Origin: Petrosia ficiformis
Lineage: Eukaryota > Porifera > Demospongiae > Haplosclerida > Petrosiidae
Direction of reading: 5' to 3'
DNA length: 64,000 nucleotides
Assembly (NCBI GenBank): GCA_947044365.1
Contig: OX345639.1
Location: 1,871,001-1,935,000 of the forward strand
The translations under genes were made by a program, and so were the position numbers. Positions 28,938-38,300 of this stretch are shown here, in pieces; position 1 is the first letter of the stretch, and every line of letters begins with the position of its first letter. A model generated the notes under the pieces. The model saw only the letters and a list, made by a program, of their open reading frames with translations. It did not search any database and was not told where the DNA came from.

Positions 28938-29241
28938 TAATTATTACACAGAAAGAGGTAATAAATATTAAGTTCATTCTTTTAGTTTCAAAACTTACTA
29001 ATAGTTCTCCCTGCTCTCCTAATAAAAACAGATCAGTTCCATTTGCAAAAGAATCTCCATAAGGACAAGTAGAGTTGCAATTTTCTTCTGCATCACAAAC
29101 TGAAGTTGCTTCAACAGGACGTCCTTTAGCTAGGTTCACACTGAGTTTCACAGGTGGAAACAATCCTTGAGCTGTAATGTGATGAGCTAATAAAAGCAAT
29201 ACTAACACTTTGAGCACCTGTGTTGATACTGTTGAATCCAT
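1..29241 (-). CDS. Giant cadherin receptor, lefftyrin/coherin-like, C-terminus beyond left edge
   Basis: Calcium-dependent cell-surface adhesion protein. Exons in transcription order: 29241-28999, 28686-26830, 26370-7740, 7630-7470 and 7131-1. Donors are GTAAGT, GTAAGA, GTAAGT and GTAAGG, and all phases agree. They give 9,341 residues with no stop, and the frame is open at base 1. I chose the ATG at 29241 because a signal peptide (MDSTVSTQVLKVLVLLLLAH) follows it; an in-frame ATG at 29337 would add 32 residues that are not signal-like. Domain order: usherin-like head, furin-like Cys-rich segment, a long cadherin array containing three variant blocks, linker and Ig-like region, cohesin-like domain, dockerin-like loops, second cadherin array. 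Known families: lefftyrins carry a laminin-N/EGF/furin head and an FN3-TM-phosphatase tail, and coherins carry a cohesin domain; both are reported from sponges and choanoflagellates. This protein shows hallmarks of both. The transmembrane and cytoplasmic parts are not in the window. Confidence 0.93.
220..3330 (-). other. Second cadherin array, about ten repeats
   Basis: Protein residues about 8232-9269. Linkers such as VTDVNDNFP, VEDINDNPP, VLDVNDNIP and ISDINDNKP recur every 280-330 bases. Repeat starts such as SNYSIIVPENATG and STYSGIITENSPVG are recognisable, but LDRE/LDYE motifs are less regular than in the first array. Below about position 210 the sequence changes to a segment without cadherin motifs (VGREQDFVITPDFGLGLVG), suggesting that the array ends near the window edge. 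Confidence 0.85.
3880..4105 (-). other. Dockerin-like pair of EF-hand calcium loops
   Basis: Two calcium-loop motifs lie about 45 residues apart, 15 to 80 residues after the cohesin-like domain. Loop 1 reads DVDNNCVFEDDDIQYL and loop 2 reads DSDENAFVNPDDAYFL. Each fits D-x-D-x-N-x-x-[FV]-x-x-x-D-[DI], with acidic or Asn ligands at positions 1, 3, 5 and 12 and hydrophobic residues after the loop, as in dockerin repeats. A dibasic run (NAISRRERREVEC) precedes loop 1 and could be a proprotein-convertase cleavage site. The dockerin label is inference; an isolated EF-hand pair is the alternative. Confidence 0.62.
4150..4560 (-). other. Cohesin-like domain within the giant cadherin
   Basis: Protein residues about 7822-7959. 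The sequence runs GSQFNVPLRVNV...LLSKFEISLLFDSSLLEI...GDDWQG...LSLPGNIELIVLEVTALSPG...VNIQGVI. This is the cohesin jellyroll signature: a V-P-V type first strand, an xFExxLxFDSxLLE strand, a G-x-x-W-x-G turn, then L-x-x-L-x-x-x-x-x-G before the last strand. Bacterial cohesins bind dockerins in cellulosomes, and coherin cadherins of sponges and choanoflagellates are known to carry such a domain. The assignment is from motif reading only. Confidence 0.72.
4561..7131 (-). other. Non-cadherin region with Ig-like and unassigned domains
   Basis: First part of the last visible exon, protein residues about 6965-7821. It has no DxNDN linkers. It holds scattered cysteines (VLCTTSTNNGLCLASLQLP, SITCSFSELL, TIACNVNHLS, EIECESDSTAFYLSSDC, SGDCVQLW, SPCTFET, SFACNLEPDVGDVDLG). 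Predicted strands recur at about 100 residues, for instance VGIEIEATSLKLTYAGDYAA. This is consistent with several Ig-like or bacterial-Ig-like beta-sandwiches. It separates the two cadherin arrays and leads into the cohesin-like domain. I cannot name the individual folds. Confidence 0.6.
7470..7630 (-). other. Short linker exon between cadherin array 1 and the Ig/cohesin region
   Basis: This 161-bp exon is bounded by acacaacag| and CAG|GTAAGG. The frame joins the upstream 1-base remainder (G+GC). It encodes about 54 residues beginning QLLTEDVWTDLPFINVLVQV, with one Cys (GGVQCEE). It joins the end of the first cadherin array to the CTTSTNNGLCLASLQLP segment of the next exon. No known domain is recognised. 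Its separation by two introns suggests it was once a domain boundary. Confidence 0.75.
10392..12462 (-). other. Variant repeat block C, five long cadherin-like units
   Basis: This is the third block of five units (protein about 5337-6027, about 2.07 kb). Unit starts include FITINQSVFTFTEG, IIDLNPDSQSRD, VLLITNQVLNYTETDSS, IVDLNGNSLPGLDN and EIAYTTMNTYFEEEG. It sits between canonical repeats ending ILNINDVSP and starting VFSISDPIIIS. The first unit resembles the first unit of block A in opening with an F-T-E-G phrase, suggesting block-level duplication rather than independent expansion. Confidence 0.8.
17372..19462 (-). other. Variant repeat block B, five long cadherin-like units
   Basis: This is the same pattern as the block at 21680-23755, with five units at protein residues about 3004-3700. 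Unit starts include ADIELSASIEFIEEGSD, VVDLDTSDGG, MIFLSETINSS, VVSIDPGSVVFVEDGSS and QVSLDSLGSISSS. Each unit carries the IxYIN-xxxEP phrase and a SDG strand. It is flanked by canonical repeats ending VTDVNDN (before) and starting QFVQSNYEFS (after). Its length of about 2.09 kb is nearly identical to blocks A and C. Confidence 0.8.
21680..23755 (-). other. Variant repeat block A, five long cadherin-like units
   Basis: Five consecutive units of about 135-145 residues (protein about 1572-2264) replace canonical cadherin repeats. Each starts after an INDNxP or VNDPP linker with a strand such as VxLxxxxxxxxxxFxE. Each contains an acidic centre (DxDDxxL), a phrase like IxYxNxxxEP about two thirds through, and an xxSDGxxxS strand near the end. 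They lack the LDRE/LDYE motif. This is the long NDPP-type cadherin-like fold seen in large adhesion proteins. I cannot say whether it binds calcium in the canonical way, but the acidic residues are dense. Confidence 0.8.
26371..26829 (-). other. Intron of the giant cadherin with a foldback element
   Basis: This intron lies between the head exon and the 18.6-kb exon (donor TTG|GTAAGA, acceptor ttatttcag|GAATGT). It contains a short imperfect inverted repeat at 26448-26507 and a run of ttagttatagtt-type words at about 26570-26680. Similar words recur at about 40130-40260 and about 54050, suggesting a dispersed low-complexity repeat. Confidence 0.7.
26830..28686 (-). other. Usherin-like head: LamG-like, laminin N-terminal and four laminin-EGF domains
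   Basis: This second exon encodes residues about 82-700 of the giant cadherin. A LamG-like jellyroll (about 90-260) contains FTISLWLTQ and the 'FHHIAVTVYGDYFLFYLDG' strand pair. A laminin N-terminal domain (about 275-465) follows, with SFVNDEDDETYWQS and YYARDCSIFG. Then come four laminin-type EGF modules with regular Cys spacing (starting CICNGHASSC, CQCNNHSTTC, CDCHLVG, CACNISG) and the start of a furin-like Cys cluster (CHEECVNCFGSNAMECL). Domain order and several local motifs resemble the N-terminus of vertebrate usherin, for example a QYFARNCGAFG-type segment and CQCHGHADNC. Exon 1 supplies the preceding Cys-rich NLAKGRPVEATSVC segment. The exon ends in phase 0, so the furin cluster continues directly into the 18.6-kb exon. 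Confidence 0.88.
28880..28930. repeat. (TA)n microsatellite in cadherin intron 1
   Basis: An uninterrupted run of about 50 bases of TA/AT lies inside intron 1 (28687-28998), with further TA-rich words on both sides. Short ORFs encoding alternating Ile-Tyr across it are artefacts. Confidence 0.95.
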
Positions 29242-29354
29242 GTTTCTACTGCATTCTAGTTTATTATACGCCCTTTTGATACAAATTGCTTGGGGGAGTA
29301 ACATTTTGGGTCTGGTATTATTTTGGGGTCCACTCATTCTGACAGTATACCTTC
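29242..29354. promoter_or_regulatory. Likely shared promoter, cadherin and coiled-coil genes
   Basis: Only 113 bp separate the chosen minus-strand cadherin start codon (29241) from the plus-strand start codon of the coiled-coil gene (29355). Both 5' UTRs and core promoters must lie in or across this stretch and the first codons. I see no clear TATA box. The inference rests on the head-to-head layout alone. Confidence 0.5.
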
Positions 29355-31067
29355 ATGATGCCCAGAACCAGACCAGATCGTAACAAAGAAAGGAGAAAAC
29401 AACAAAAGACATTCAAGAAGGAATTGTTTAAAGGGTACATACACATAGATCTATACACTACACTCACACATTATATAATTATAATTATAGGTGTTCCCAC
29501 ATTAATCAGATGGTTAACCAGGGTCACAGTTTTGATGGTCTTGATAAACAAAAAATATTATATCAGTTACAGTAATGGTTAGCTGTAAAAGCCATAAGCG
29601 TTGTCTCCGACTTGTACATGCCAACTAGTTTCTTAAAGGTGTGTTTGGTGAATTAACACCGAAGAAATTTATTGAATCAATAACACATCCTTCTGTGATC
29701 CTAAAGATATTAGTCGAGCCTTTGCAGAAACATGGAGGACTTCAGTGAGGGATTGGGGTAATACATGTGTGGTTTACTGTCCTGTGTTGTGGTTAAAACT
29801 ATTTGAACAATAAGACCCAACCGATTCATTATATATATATATTATATATTTGTTCAGTGATAGATAGTGTTATTGTTATTGCACTTGTAGCCACTGTATT
29901 ATTATAATTGTAATTATAGTTATTATTATGTACAGTTGTGCCGTCACTTTTTGCAGTGCCAAATAAGAAGGTGCGCCGTATGAGCTTATCAAAAACTGTG
30001 ATAGAGTATATAAAATTGTGTCTCTTTTATATAGAATGGAAGAAGCAATAGGGAAAATGATGGATACAATCCCATTACCAATAAGTGATATAGATGAAAT
30101 GGAAACTCCTGACGATACAGAATCTTTACAAGCTGATAGCACGACACTAGATATGGTGCAAATAGTATTATCAAACTCAGAAATACCTCAAACAGATTCT
30201 AATACAACTCGTACTTCTCCTACTAGTACAGTTCCAACAGTTATACCAGGTCGGTTCTGATCACATAACAATAAGAACGTTAGCCATGTCATCATTCAAT
30301 TGACAGTGTTGGTAAAGCCAGTTTGCATTCATTACAATGTCAAAATTAGGTACTATTAAGTTATATTTTAAATTGTAACTCGGTAATGAAGCAATAGAGT
30401 GAATTTTGACATACACAAAGGGAAGGATAGTAATCGTACTGGAAGTGTGTGAAAAACATGTTATGAGCATGTTTATGAAGTGAATTACCTTTAGTTATAT
30501 CAGGAGCCCATGATGCCCATGGGCTCCTCGTTACATGTATGCTACCATGACGATGTAGTTAGGTATATATTTTACATATACACCTTATCAAAAATTCAAA
30601 TCATATAAACTATGGCTAGTTGGATATGCCAGATATACAATCTGTAAGTGTTCAGAGGTTTATGTGTGTATGTTTGAAACTGTGAATATAGATATCTGCA
30701 TAGGCTGAAAATATTCACAAATATTGTTGAAAGTCGACTTGAAAGCAAATACACAGCCAATTAAAGAATTCATGATCCATCATTAATGACCATGAATATA
30801 ATTAACTATTGTAAACATGTTTACTGTGTTACAGATAGTGTTGGAGGTACTACTGATCAGTCCCAGTTAGAAGAAAATGACCTTATCAAGTATTTGAAAC
30901 ACGAGAACAAAGAGTTACTGAAGAAAGTAGAATTCTATCAAAACAAGTGTGAAATGTTAGAGAAACAAGTCAAAACATACATCACAGAAGTGGAGAGAGT
31001 CAGACAATTTTATCGTAAATTATTTCATTATGGTACGAAAAATATAAAAATGAGTGCTAAAAAGTGA
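29355..31067 (+). CDS. Small basic coiled-coil protein, function unknown
   Basis: Exons 29355-29434, 30035-30249 and 30835-31067 give 175 residues, with consistent phases (GG|A, G|AT). The N-terminus is strongly basic (RTRPDRNKERRKQQKTFKKE), like a nuclear or nucleolar localisation signal. The middle is acidic and Ser/Thr-rich (DIDEMETPDDTESLQ) and probably disordered. The C-terminal 60 residues form a clear heptad coiled coil (LIKYLKHENKELLKKVEFYQ) ending in a basic tail (KNIKMSAKK). This charge layout suggests a small nuclear adaptor or transcription-associated protein, but I recognise no family. The gene is divergent from the giant cadherin and convergent with PPP1R21. Confidence 0.72.
30290..30480 (+). 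repeat. Copy of a dispersed repeat family (intron 2 of the coiled-coil gene)
   Basis: The segment contains 'taatgaagcaatagagtga', followed by 'acacaaagggaaggata', a diverged version of the core found at 37585-37745 and 43195-43425 and, inverted, at 55240-55520 and 34505-34640. It lies wholly inside the intron between 30249 and 30835. Confidence 0.65.
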
Positions 31068-32364
31068 CTCCTTTTTGTGTTTTTGAACAACATGTCGTGA
31101 TCAGTTGTAAATAATTAAATGAACACTGAACATGTATAATGTATTATATACTATTAATAGTAAGTTATAAAACTGCTGAAGTTAATCTGTAATAAAATAA
31201 TAGCAGTAATTAGTTTAAATGACAACTTTTTTTCAAATATGAAGTTCACTTGTTCCATTTTTTCTACAAGAAAATAAAATTTATTAATCATAATAATCAT
31301 CAGTATAAAGTTAAATAATTAATGAATTATTTGATATACATGTACATGTGCATTGTTCATATTTCTTAGTAGTTTTGTTAAGTTGTATTGAAGTGTAATG
31401 AAGTTCTGGAATGGAATGTTTTGACTCAAGGGCCTTCAGCTGTTTACAACTCCAGAACTTATTTACAAGTATTATATTACAATAAAGCTCAAAATAACTA
31501 AGTGATTAATGAATGTGGTAAACTGTATGTACTATCAAGCACGTCTATATAATGACTGGTTTTGAAGACAAACAACAGAACTAATAATATGAAGGGCTCA
31601 GAACTGCAATGGACAATGAACTGTATAATCAAAAACTGAAAATTGTCTGTTTGTATAAAGATGCATTAAAAAAATTGGATATTCCTATCAAAAATTAATT
31701 CTTGTTACAAAATTTCTTTTTAGCACTTGAAGGATATGCATAAGAAGGTTACCATGGCAATCACCCACACACCCTGGCATAATTGAAGAGAATGTCCACA
31801 TTGGCAGCTCACTGTTCTTACAAGACATTCTACAGCTATATTGAATAGCTCACCATGCTGTTCAGCAGGTATCCTTTCCTAAACACCTTTATGAATAGCT
31901 CATTATACCCCTTTCCTAAACAGCTTTATGAATAGCTCATTATACCCCTTTCCTAAACAGCTTTATGAATAGCTCATTATACCCCTTTCCTAAACACCTT
32001 TATGAATAGCTCATTATACCCCTTTCCTAAACACCTTTATAAATAGCTCATTATACCCCTTTCCTAAACACCTTTATAAATAGCTCATTATACCCCTTTC
32101 CTAAACACCTTTATGAATAGCTCATTATACCCCTTTCCTAAACAGCTTTATGAATAGCTCATTATACCCCTTTCCTAAACAGCTTTATGAATAGCTCATT
32201 ATACCCCTTTCCTAAACAGCTTTATGAATAGCTCATTATACCCCTTTCCTAAACAGCTTTATGAATAGCTCATTATACCCCTCAGCTCTTCCTACACAAT
32301 TAGCCCATCGTATTATCTTGTCTTATTTGTTCAAATTCATGATAAAATTTTATAATTATTGTAG
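31068..32364. other. Intergenic region between convergent genes
   Basis: About 1.3 kb lies between the stop codon of the coiled-coil gene and the stop codon of PPP1R21. It is AT-rich and presumably carries both 3' UTRs; an 'aataaaat' polyadenylation-like word occurs on the plus strand near 31272. The right-hand third is the 37-bp minisatellite. I see no coding potential in the rest. Confidence 0.7.
31868..32283. repeat. 37-bp minisatellite, about 11 copies
   Basis: The unit cctaaacagctttatgaata + gctcattatacccctttc repeats head to tail about eleven times. Copies differ at two diagnostic places (aaacacc versus aaacagc; tatgaa versus tataaa). The variants are clustered rather than random, as expected from recent unequal exchange. 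It ends about 80 bp before the PPP1R21 stop codon. Confidence 0.95.
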
Positions 32365-35300
32365 TTAGCTAAAACAAACCTTCCCTCCTTTTTTCATCAT
32401 TTCCATTTCTTCTTCTTTCTTCAGTAGCTTATCTCTCAGTTCACACAAATGATCAGACATTGTACTTAACTGACTTTCATAACCACTAGACAAAGTTACT
32501 AGTTGATCCTAAGAAAGATACAGAAAATCTGCAGTACTACAGTTACCCATGTGTGGCTCAATTAATTTAATTATGTTAGACTGTATTATGCTATTTGACC
32601 ATATTTTCGTATTGGAATGTATTCATTTAGTGTTAGTGTTGATTGAAATAAAATGGAAGTGGAGAGTGGAGACATTCTTGATTCATGTTACAGGCTTTAA
32701 TACAGATGTTGTTGTCTATAGTAGTTCCTTACAGCAAAATAGTGAGATATTAAGACAAGCTAAAAGTACTGAGAACTATTACCATTTAGAGTAAGTTACC
32801 ATGGCTACAAACTGTTCTGTAATAATGGCAAACCAAAAGAAATTGTTCTCATTTTTAACAGATTTACAAGCCAGGAAACATATTGATTGAATTATTCTAT
32901 ACCCTCTTGACTTCATTGTCATCAAAGTATAGAGTAAGTACATTCTGTATTCTAATGTTAGTGTTAATTACAGATCCTAGATAGAGCAATACCTGTAACT
33001 GTTGTATACTTTCTTGTGCACTTTGTAGATCATGAGAAAGACTCTTCTTTGTTGCTTTACTGTGTGTTAACTGCTTTGTAAGAGCACCACACTAATAAAC
33101 AAATAGTGATATTATAACAAGTTACTGATTACAACTACAAGTATCATATATAAGGTCAGTATCTTTGTGTTTGGTCAAAACTATTATGATCCAAAGATTT
33201 CCTTTCATATTCATGGACTAGTAACAATAATTATATATAGAATATTATATTCAATATAATTATGTGTAAATTAGCATTCTTTTTAGGTTTGGTTGGTATC
33301 ACTTGGTTCACCCGAAGGTAACAGTGGAATCAGCCTCCACTTGTGTGTACGTGTTGGTATTATGTACATTATTCAAATTATAATAATTATTATTATGGGT
33401 GTGATTTAATTATTTGTGTGTGTGCAGTAAATAATTAATTAGCCACACCCCCACTTGAACTAAAATTCTTAGGGAGCTAGAACACTGTGCATATATCGAT
33501 TTTGTATGTTGTTGAAATATAACATCAACTTACTTGGGAGTGTAGGAATGCAGCTTTACTTTCAGCTTCTTGTAGCTAATAAATTGATAGTTTCTGAAAT
33601 CATTAATGTTTTACAGTATACCTGAAAGTTAAGTTCCGCAAGACGTGTACCAAAGTGTTGTCTTATTAATATCTCAGTACTAACATCATCTTCAGCTTCT
33701 ACCTAGTATGGTGAGAGCAATAATTAGGATTTGTGATTTTTAATCTTGCAATGTGTTCATTTAGTCCCTATTGGATGAGTACAGTTTAGTGAACCCATAA
33801 ACAAGAAATATCCAGTGTGTGACTCCTTCCCTCCATTCTTCTTTTTCTCACTGATCCCTCCCTCACTTCCCTCCCTACCGCTCTCCTTCCTTCCTAACTC
33901 CTTTCCTCCTTCTCTAGCTCCTCTAGCTCTTCCTCCCTCCCTCACTCTTCCTTCCTCCCTCCCTCACTTTTCCTCCCTCCCTCACCCACTTTTCCTCCCT
34001 CCCTCACTCATCATTACTCTTCACTCCTTCTCTCCCATTCCACTCTTTTTAACACTCACTAGTAATTCTTGTGATGTCAAAGTTCCAAGCTAGTAAAATA
34101 AAAGAACAAATCACAATTCAAACACTACATATAAATTGTTACTAACTACTCACCATAGGTTCCCTAATGTGATCAGTATCATCATGTCTTTGAAGAACAG
34201 GTGTATCCTGAATTAAATGTATAATCATTTCCAAATTAATACATGTACATATATGTGACTCATTGCAAACTAAAGCTTTATAATTAAATGTAATTATTCT
34301 AGATTGAATTCTGACTATAGTCACTGGGGTGACTATTTTTGGATAAGTTAAATTGTTTGGGTGGCCAGAACAAGACAACAAAATTAATACCTTTGAGATA
34401 ATACCATTCTCTGACACAGAGACAGTATTACTACCAGCTTCCTTGAGTTGAGTGACTTTCTATATAAAATGAATAAAACACAAATCACATGAAATGAATA
34501 ACTATGCCGCCTCACTCCTTTGCTTCATTATTTAGTTACAGTATTAACAATATGACATTAAACTATACATTATATTACATATAAAGTCATCACATCTTAA
34601 TTTTGATGACATTGTGTAAAGCTTTCTGTCAACAGCAAGCATTTGATAAAATTTATTAGCAAATAATTGTATTAACAGTCACATAATTATGCGTAGTGAG
34701 ACATTGTAGTGATTGTACGATGTTAATAGTTTTATTATCATACACGTACCTTTTGTGCTTTTTCATACTTGACAACCAACAGCTGATAATCAAATGCTAA
34801 TTGCTCCTTCTCCTATTAATTATACATGTATATTCATTGATACAAGACTTAATGAATTAATTGTCTGTTATGAATAAGTCATTAACTGAATGAATAGGAA
34901 ATACTCTGAACTGAATATATGTTATGACAATTACTATCATCTTTATACTACATTTACAACACACACAGGCTTTCATTTAGAAAATTTGTCAAGGGGGAAC
35001 AAACTTGAATTCGAAGGACTCTAGCAAAGGGTGTGAATGACCCCCCCCCTCCTAAGTGAAACCCTAACACACAATTTATAAGCACAATGATCTGGGATAC
35101 TAATTATTAACCCTCGCTCATGTGGGCGGAGTGGATGGTTATTGTTATCATGTAATTATAATTGACACAGAAACTGACCTGTTCTATTTTAGACAACCTG
35201 TCTTGTAGGGATAATACCTACAGGTAGTGTAATAAAATTATTCCATTCCACGAATTTGTACACAATTACTTATAATATCATTAATTAAATAATTATTTGA

Positions 35301-38300
35301 ACACAATTACATATACATGTAATGTAGTAATTAGGAATAACTGAACACAACAGCTGTCATTTAAAACCAGGATCTCCTGATTCCCCCCAGCCAGGTATCT
35401 AACTACAAAAGTTGACCAAACTACAGGAGATTGGACTGAACTGAAATGGAATGCAATTGTAGGGATACTTTTCTCCATATATATTGTTTCTCAACTCCAT
35501 TGATTAGAGCTTTAATAGTCAGTACCCTTCATTGCTTTGTACCCATGTACAATGTACATTAAATTATATGTATGACTAAGTTGACTGTAAAACAATAGAT
35601 ATTAACTTGTAAGCACAGCTAACCTGCTGTTGTAACACATCCTTATTTTCACTGTTACCAACAAACTGTTGACTAAGATGAATAGCTAGAGAATAAGGGA
35701 CTTGCGGAGGAGGTTCCTGTGAATAGAAAATGAATATTACAATAGCACATTGTAATGTACTAGGCCTGTTTAGCATGGCACAACAACAATACATCTGGGA
35801 ACTAGGACAAGAGTGGCCAAAAATAGGTCAAAATGTCCAGCAGTACTTCCGCATCCCTGTGGACTATAAATTATTACAAAGCCAACTAGTCAGTCTACAG
35901 AAATAGCAAAAATGCGAATGTTGACTTTCCTTTAAAAAGATGTCCAAATTATGAACGTTTAAGATGTATTAAGTGTTTGATTATAAAGTAATATGAGAAA
36001 TTACAAATGTACCATTTTCAATGTAAAATTGTTATCTTACCCTCAACATATTTTCACAATAGTGTACAGCCTGTTGTCTTAACTTTGTCACAGTAGACAC
36101 ACTATTACTCTACAAAGATATTACCACATTGAATGCATTAGTAAGTAGTAAGGTGGCACACTGTCATATCAGTCAGTAATGAGGTATTACACGTACCTTT
36201 CCACTTGTTGGTTTGCTGTCTTGAGAAAGTGAAGCAAGTAATATTTGCCCATATACATCAAAAAAGTCACTAAACTATAGAAGGACATGCGTGTACTGTA
36301 TTTACTAATTATAATCATAACAACAAGATATTGTATGTACACATAGTGACTCATAGTGACACAAGTGACTCATAGTGACACAAGTGACTCATAGTGACAC
36401 TAGTGACTCATAGTGACACATAATGATACATAGTGATACATACATAGTAAATGTATAAATATGTATATGTACGACATAAATTATATACATGTATGTACAC
36501 ATGGTACATATACACATACTTTTGCTATAGTAGTAATGTTGTATATGTAAACATTATAATTATAAGTAATGTAGATTATTATTCTTATGTATAATGGACC
36601 TCTTGAGAAGCAGAACATAGCGAAGTGATGGCTGAAATAGTACACTCATTAGCCGTTTTCAGTTTCTATGGTGATATAAATTTAATTACTTTAATTATTG
36701 CTTATTGCAACAAATAATAATAATCAAAAACAAAGATAACAATAGAATGAAATATTCGCTAATCAAAGAAAAGTAAATATGCATGTGTATATTGATGTAT
36801 ATGGGTAGAAATCTTCTCATTGTAGTTTTTCAAAATGAGTGTCAATGAATGAATAGGTACATTACTGTTGTGCTAGCTGAAAGGATTATATGTGTACATG
36901 ATAAGAAACAAGAATGGGTTAAAAATATTACTGAATCAACAGTTTCAAATGTTGAAAGGTACAAATATACTTCTATCAATCTATCCATCTACATGTATCT
37001 ATCCATCCATCCATCCATCCATCCATCCATCCATCCATCCATCCATCCATCCATCCATCCATCCATCCATCCATCCATCCATCAATCCTCAATCTGTGTT
37101 ATAAGGGATTCAATACTATTTGTGCACATGTCTGTATAATGATAGGAGGAAGGAGAACACTCACTTGAGATGATGTTGGTAACTGATATTCTTGAGTTAC
37201 TTTTGAATTAAACTGATTTGATAGTCCTGCAAAAAACCAATATATAGGTGTATATGTATATAAGAACATATATTATGTAAATAGTAAATTGTTGTTAACA
37301 TATTTTCGGTAAGTCAGTTCATAATCATATTCTATATTACCATAGTTACAGCATTTAGATAATTTACGATTAATATACTGTACTCATCAAGGTCTCAGAT
37401 TCACATACCTACTAAAGTTTCATGAAGATCTGTACATGAAGAATGTAGCTTGTGTAAAATCGCATCTTGAACACTTGTGTTGTTATCAACTGGAATCATA
37501 AGGTAATACATGAACTCAACAATGGATTGACATTTGCTTACATTCATGATGACTTTATATGTACTATAGTGTACAGTTTAATGTCATAAGATTAATACTG
37601 TAACCCAATAATGAAGCAATGGATTGAAATTTGACATAAACAAAAAATGAATGGGAAGGATGATTATATGAAAATGATTGATTGATTGTTGATCATTCCA
37701 AACTAAAGTTATGAACATTTTTCTGAAGTCATGGTACCCTTTAGTGAAATAAAACAACTAACCTTCTGCCAGTGTGTTGATATATTCACTGATACTAGAC
37801 ACAATACCAGAAATGATATTGAAAGACAGAGAAAATTCACTATTAGTTTCTGTTAACTGAGCACCACATATTGACTCTTCACTTTCAATATGAATACTAG
37901 AACATATGAATTGTGTACTATAAGTCTTTAGTAATACATCAATTATAGATTTATTGATTTATTTATTTTTGACAGGAAGTCCCATCAGCTTGTAGCTAGT
38001 CTACCTGGTAGTCCTCAAACAATGCTAAGATGTATTACATGTGTATGTATATATAAGCGGGATGGAGCTGGGCATAGTACACCTAGTCATGCAATATCAA
38101 CCTTTCCCAATCTACGACATTGTAATAGTTACCTTAATTGAATATAAGAACTTGTAGTTTCTAAAAATTTTGAAAAGTTTTCTAAAGAATGCCCAACTTC
38201 AGACAATTCAGCAGTACCAACCTGATAATATAATAATGATAATAACTATAATACATATACATGTATAATTACATTGTACATGTATATTCAGACAATTCAG

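Noticed and set aside
28843..29062. Ile/Tyr-repeat ORFs over the TA run
   Set aside because: Translation of a (TA)n microsatellite in cadherin intron 1.
31868..32283. Regular 37-bp repeats that superficially resemble a CRISPR array
   Set aside because: Units are directly adjacent with no unique spacers, and the genome is eukaryotic; it is a minisatellite.
33757..34093. ORFs on both strands over a CT-rich tract
   Set aside because: Low-complexity intronic sequence inside PPP1R21; coding signal is absent.
36849..37139. Poly Ile-His-Pro-Ser ORFs (also at 59659-59950)
   Set aside because: Translation of (ATCC)n microsatellites in introns.
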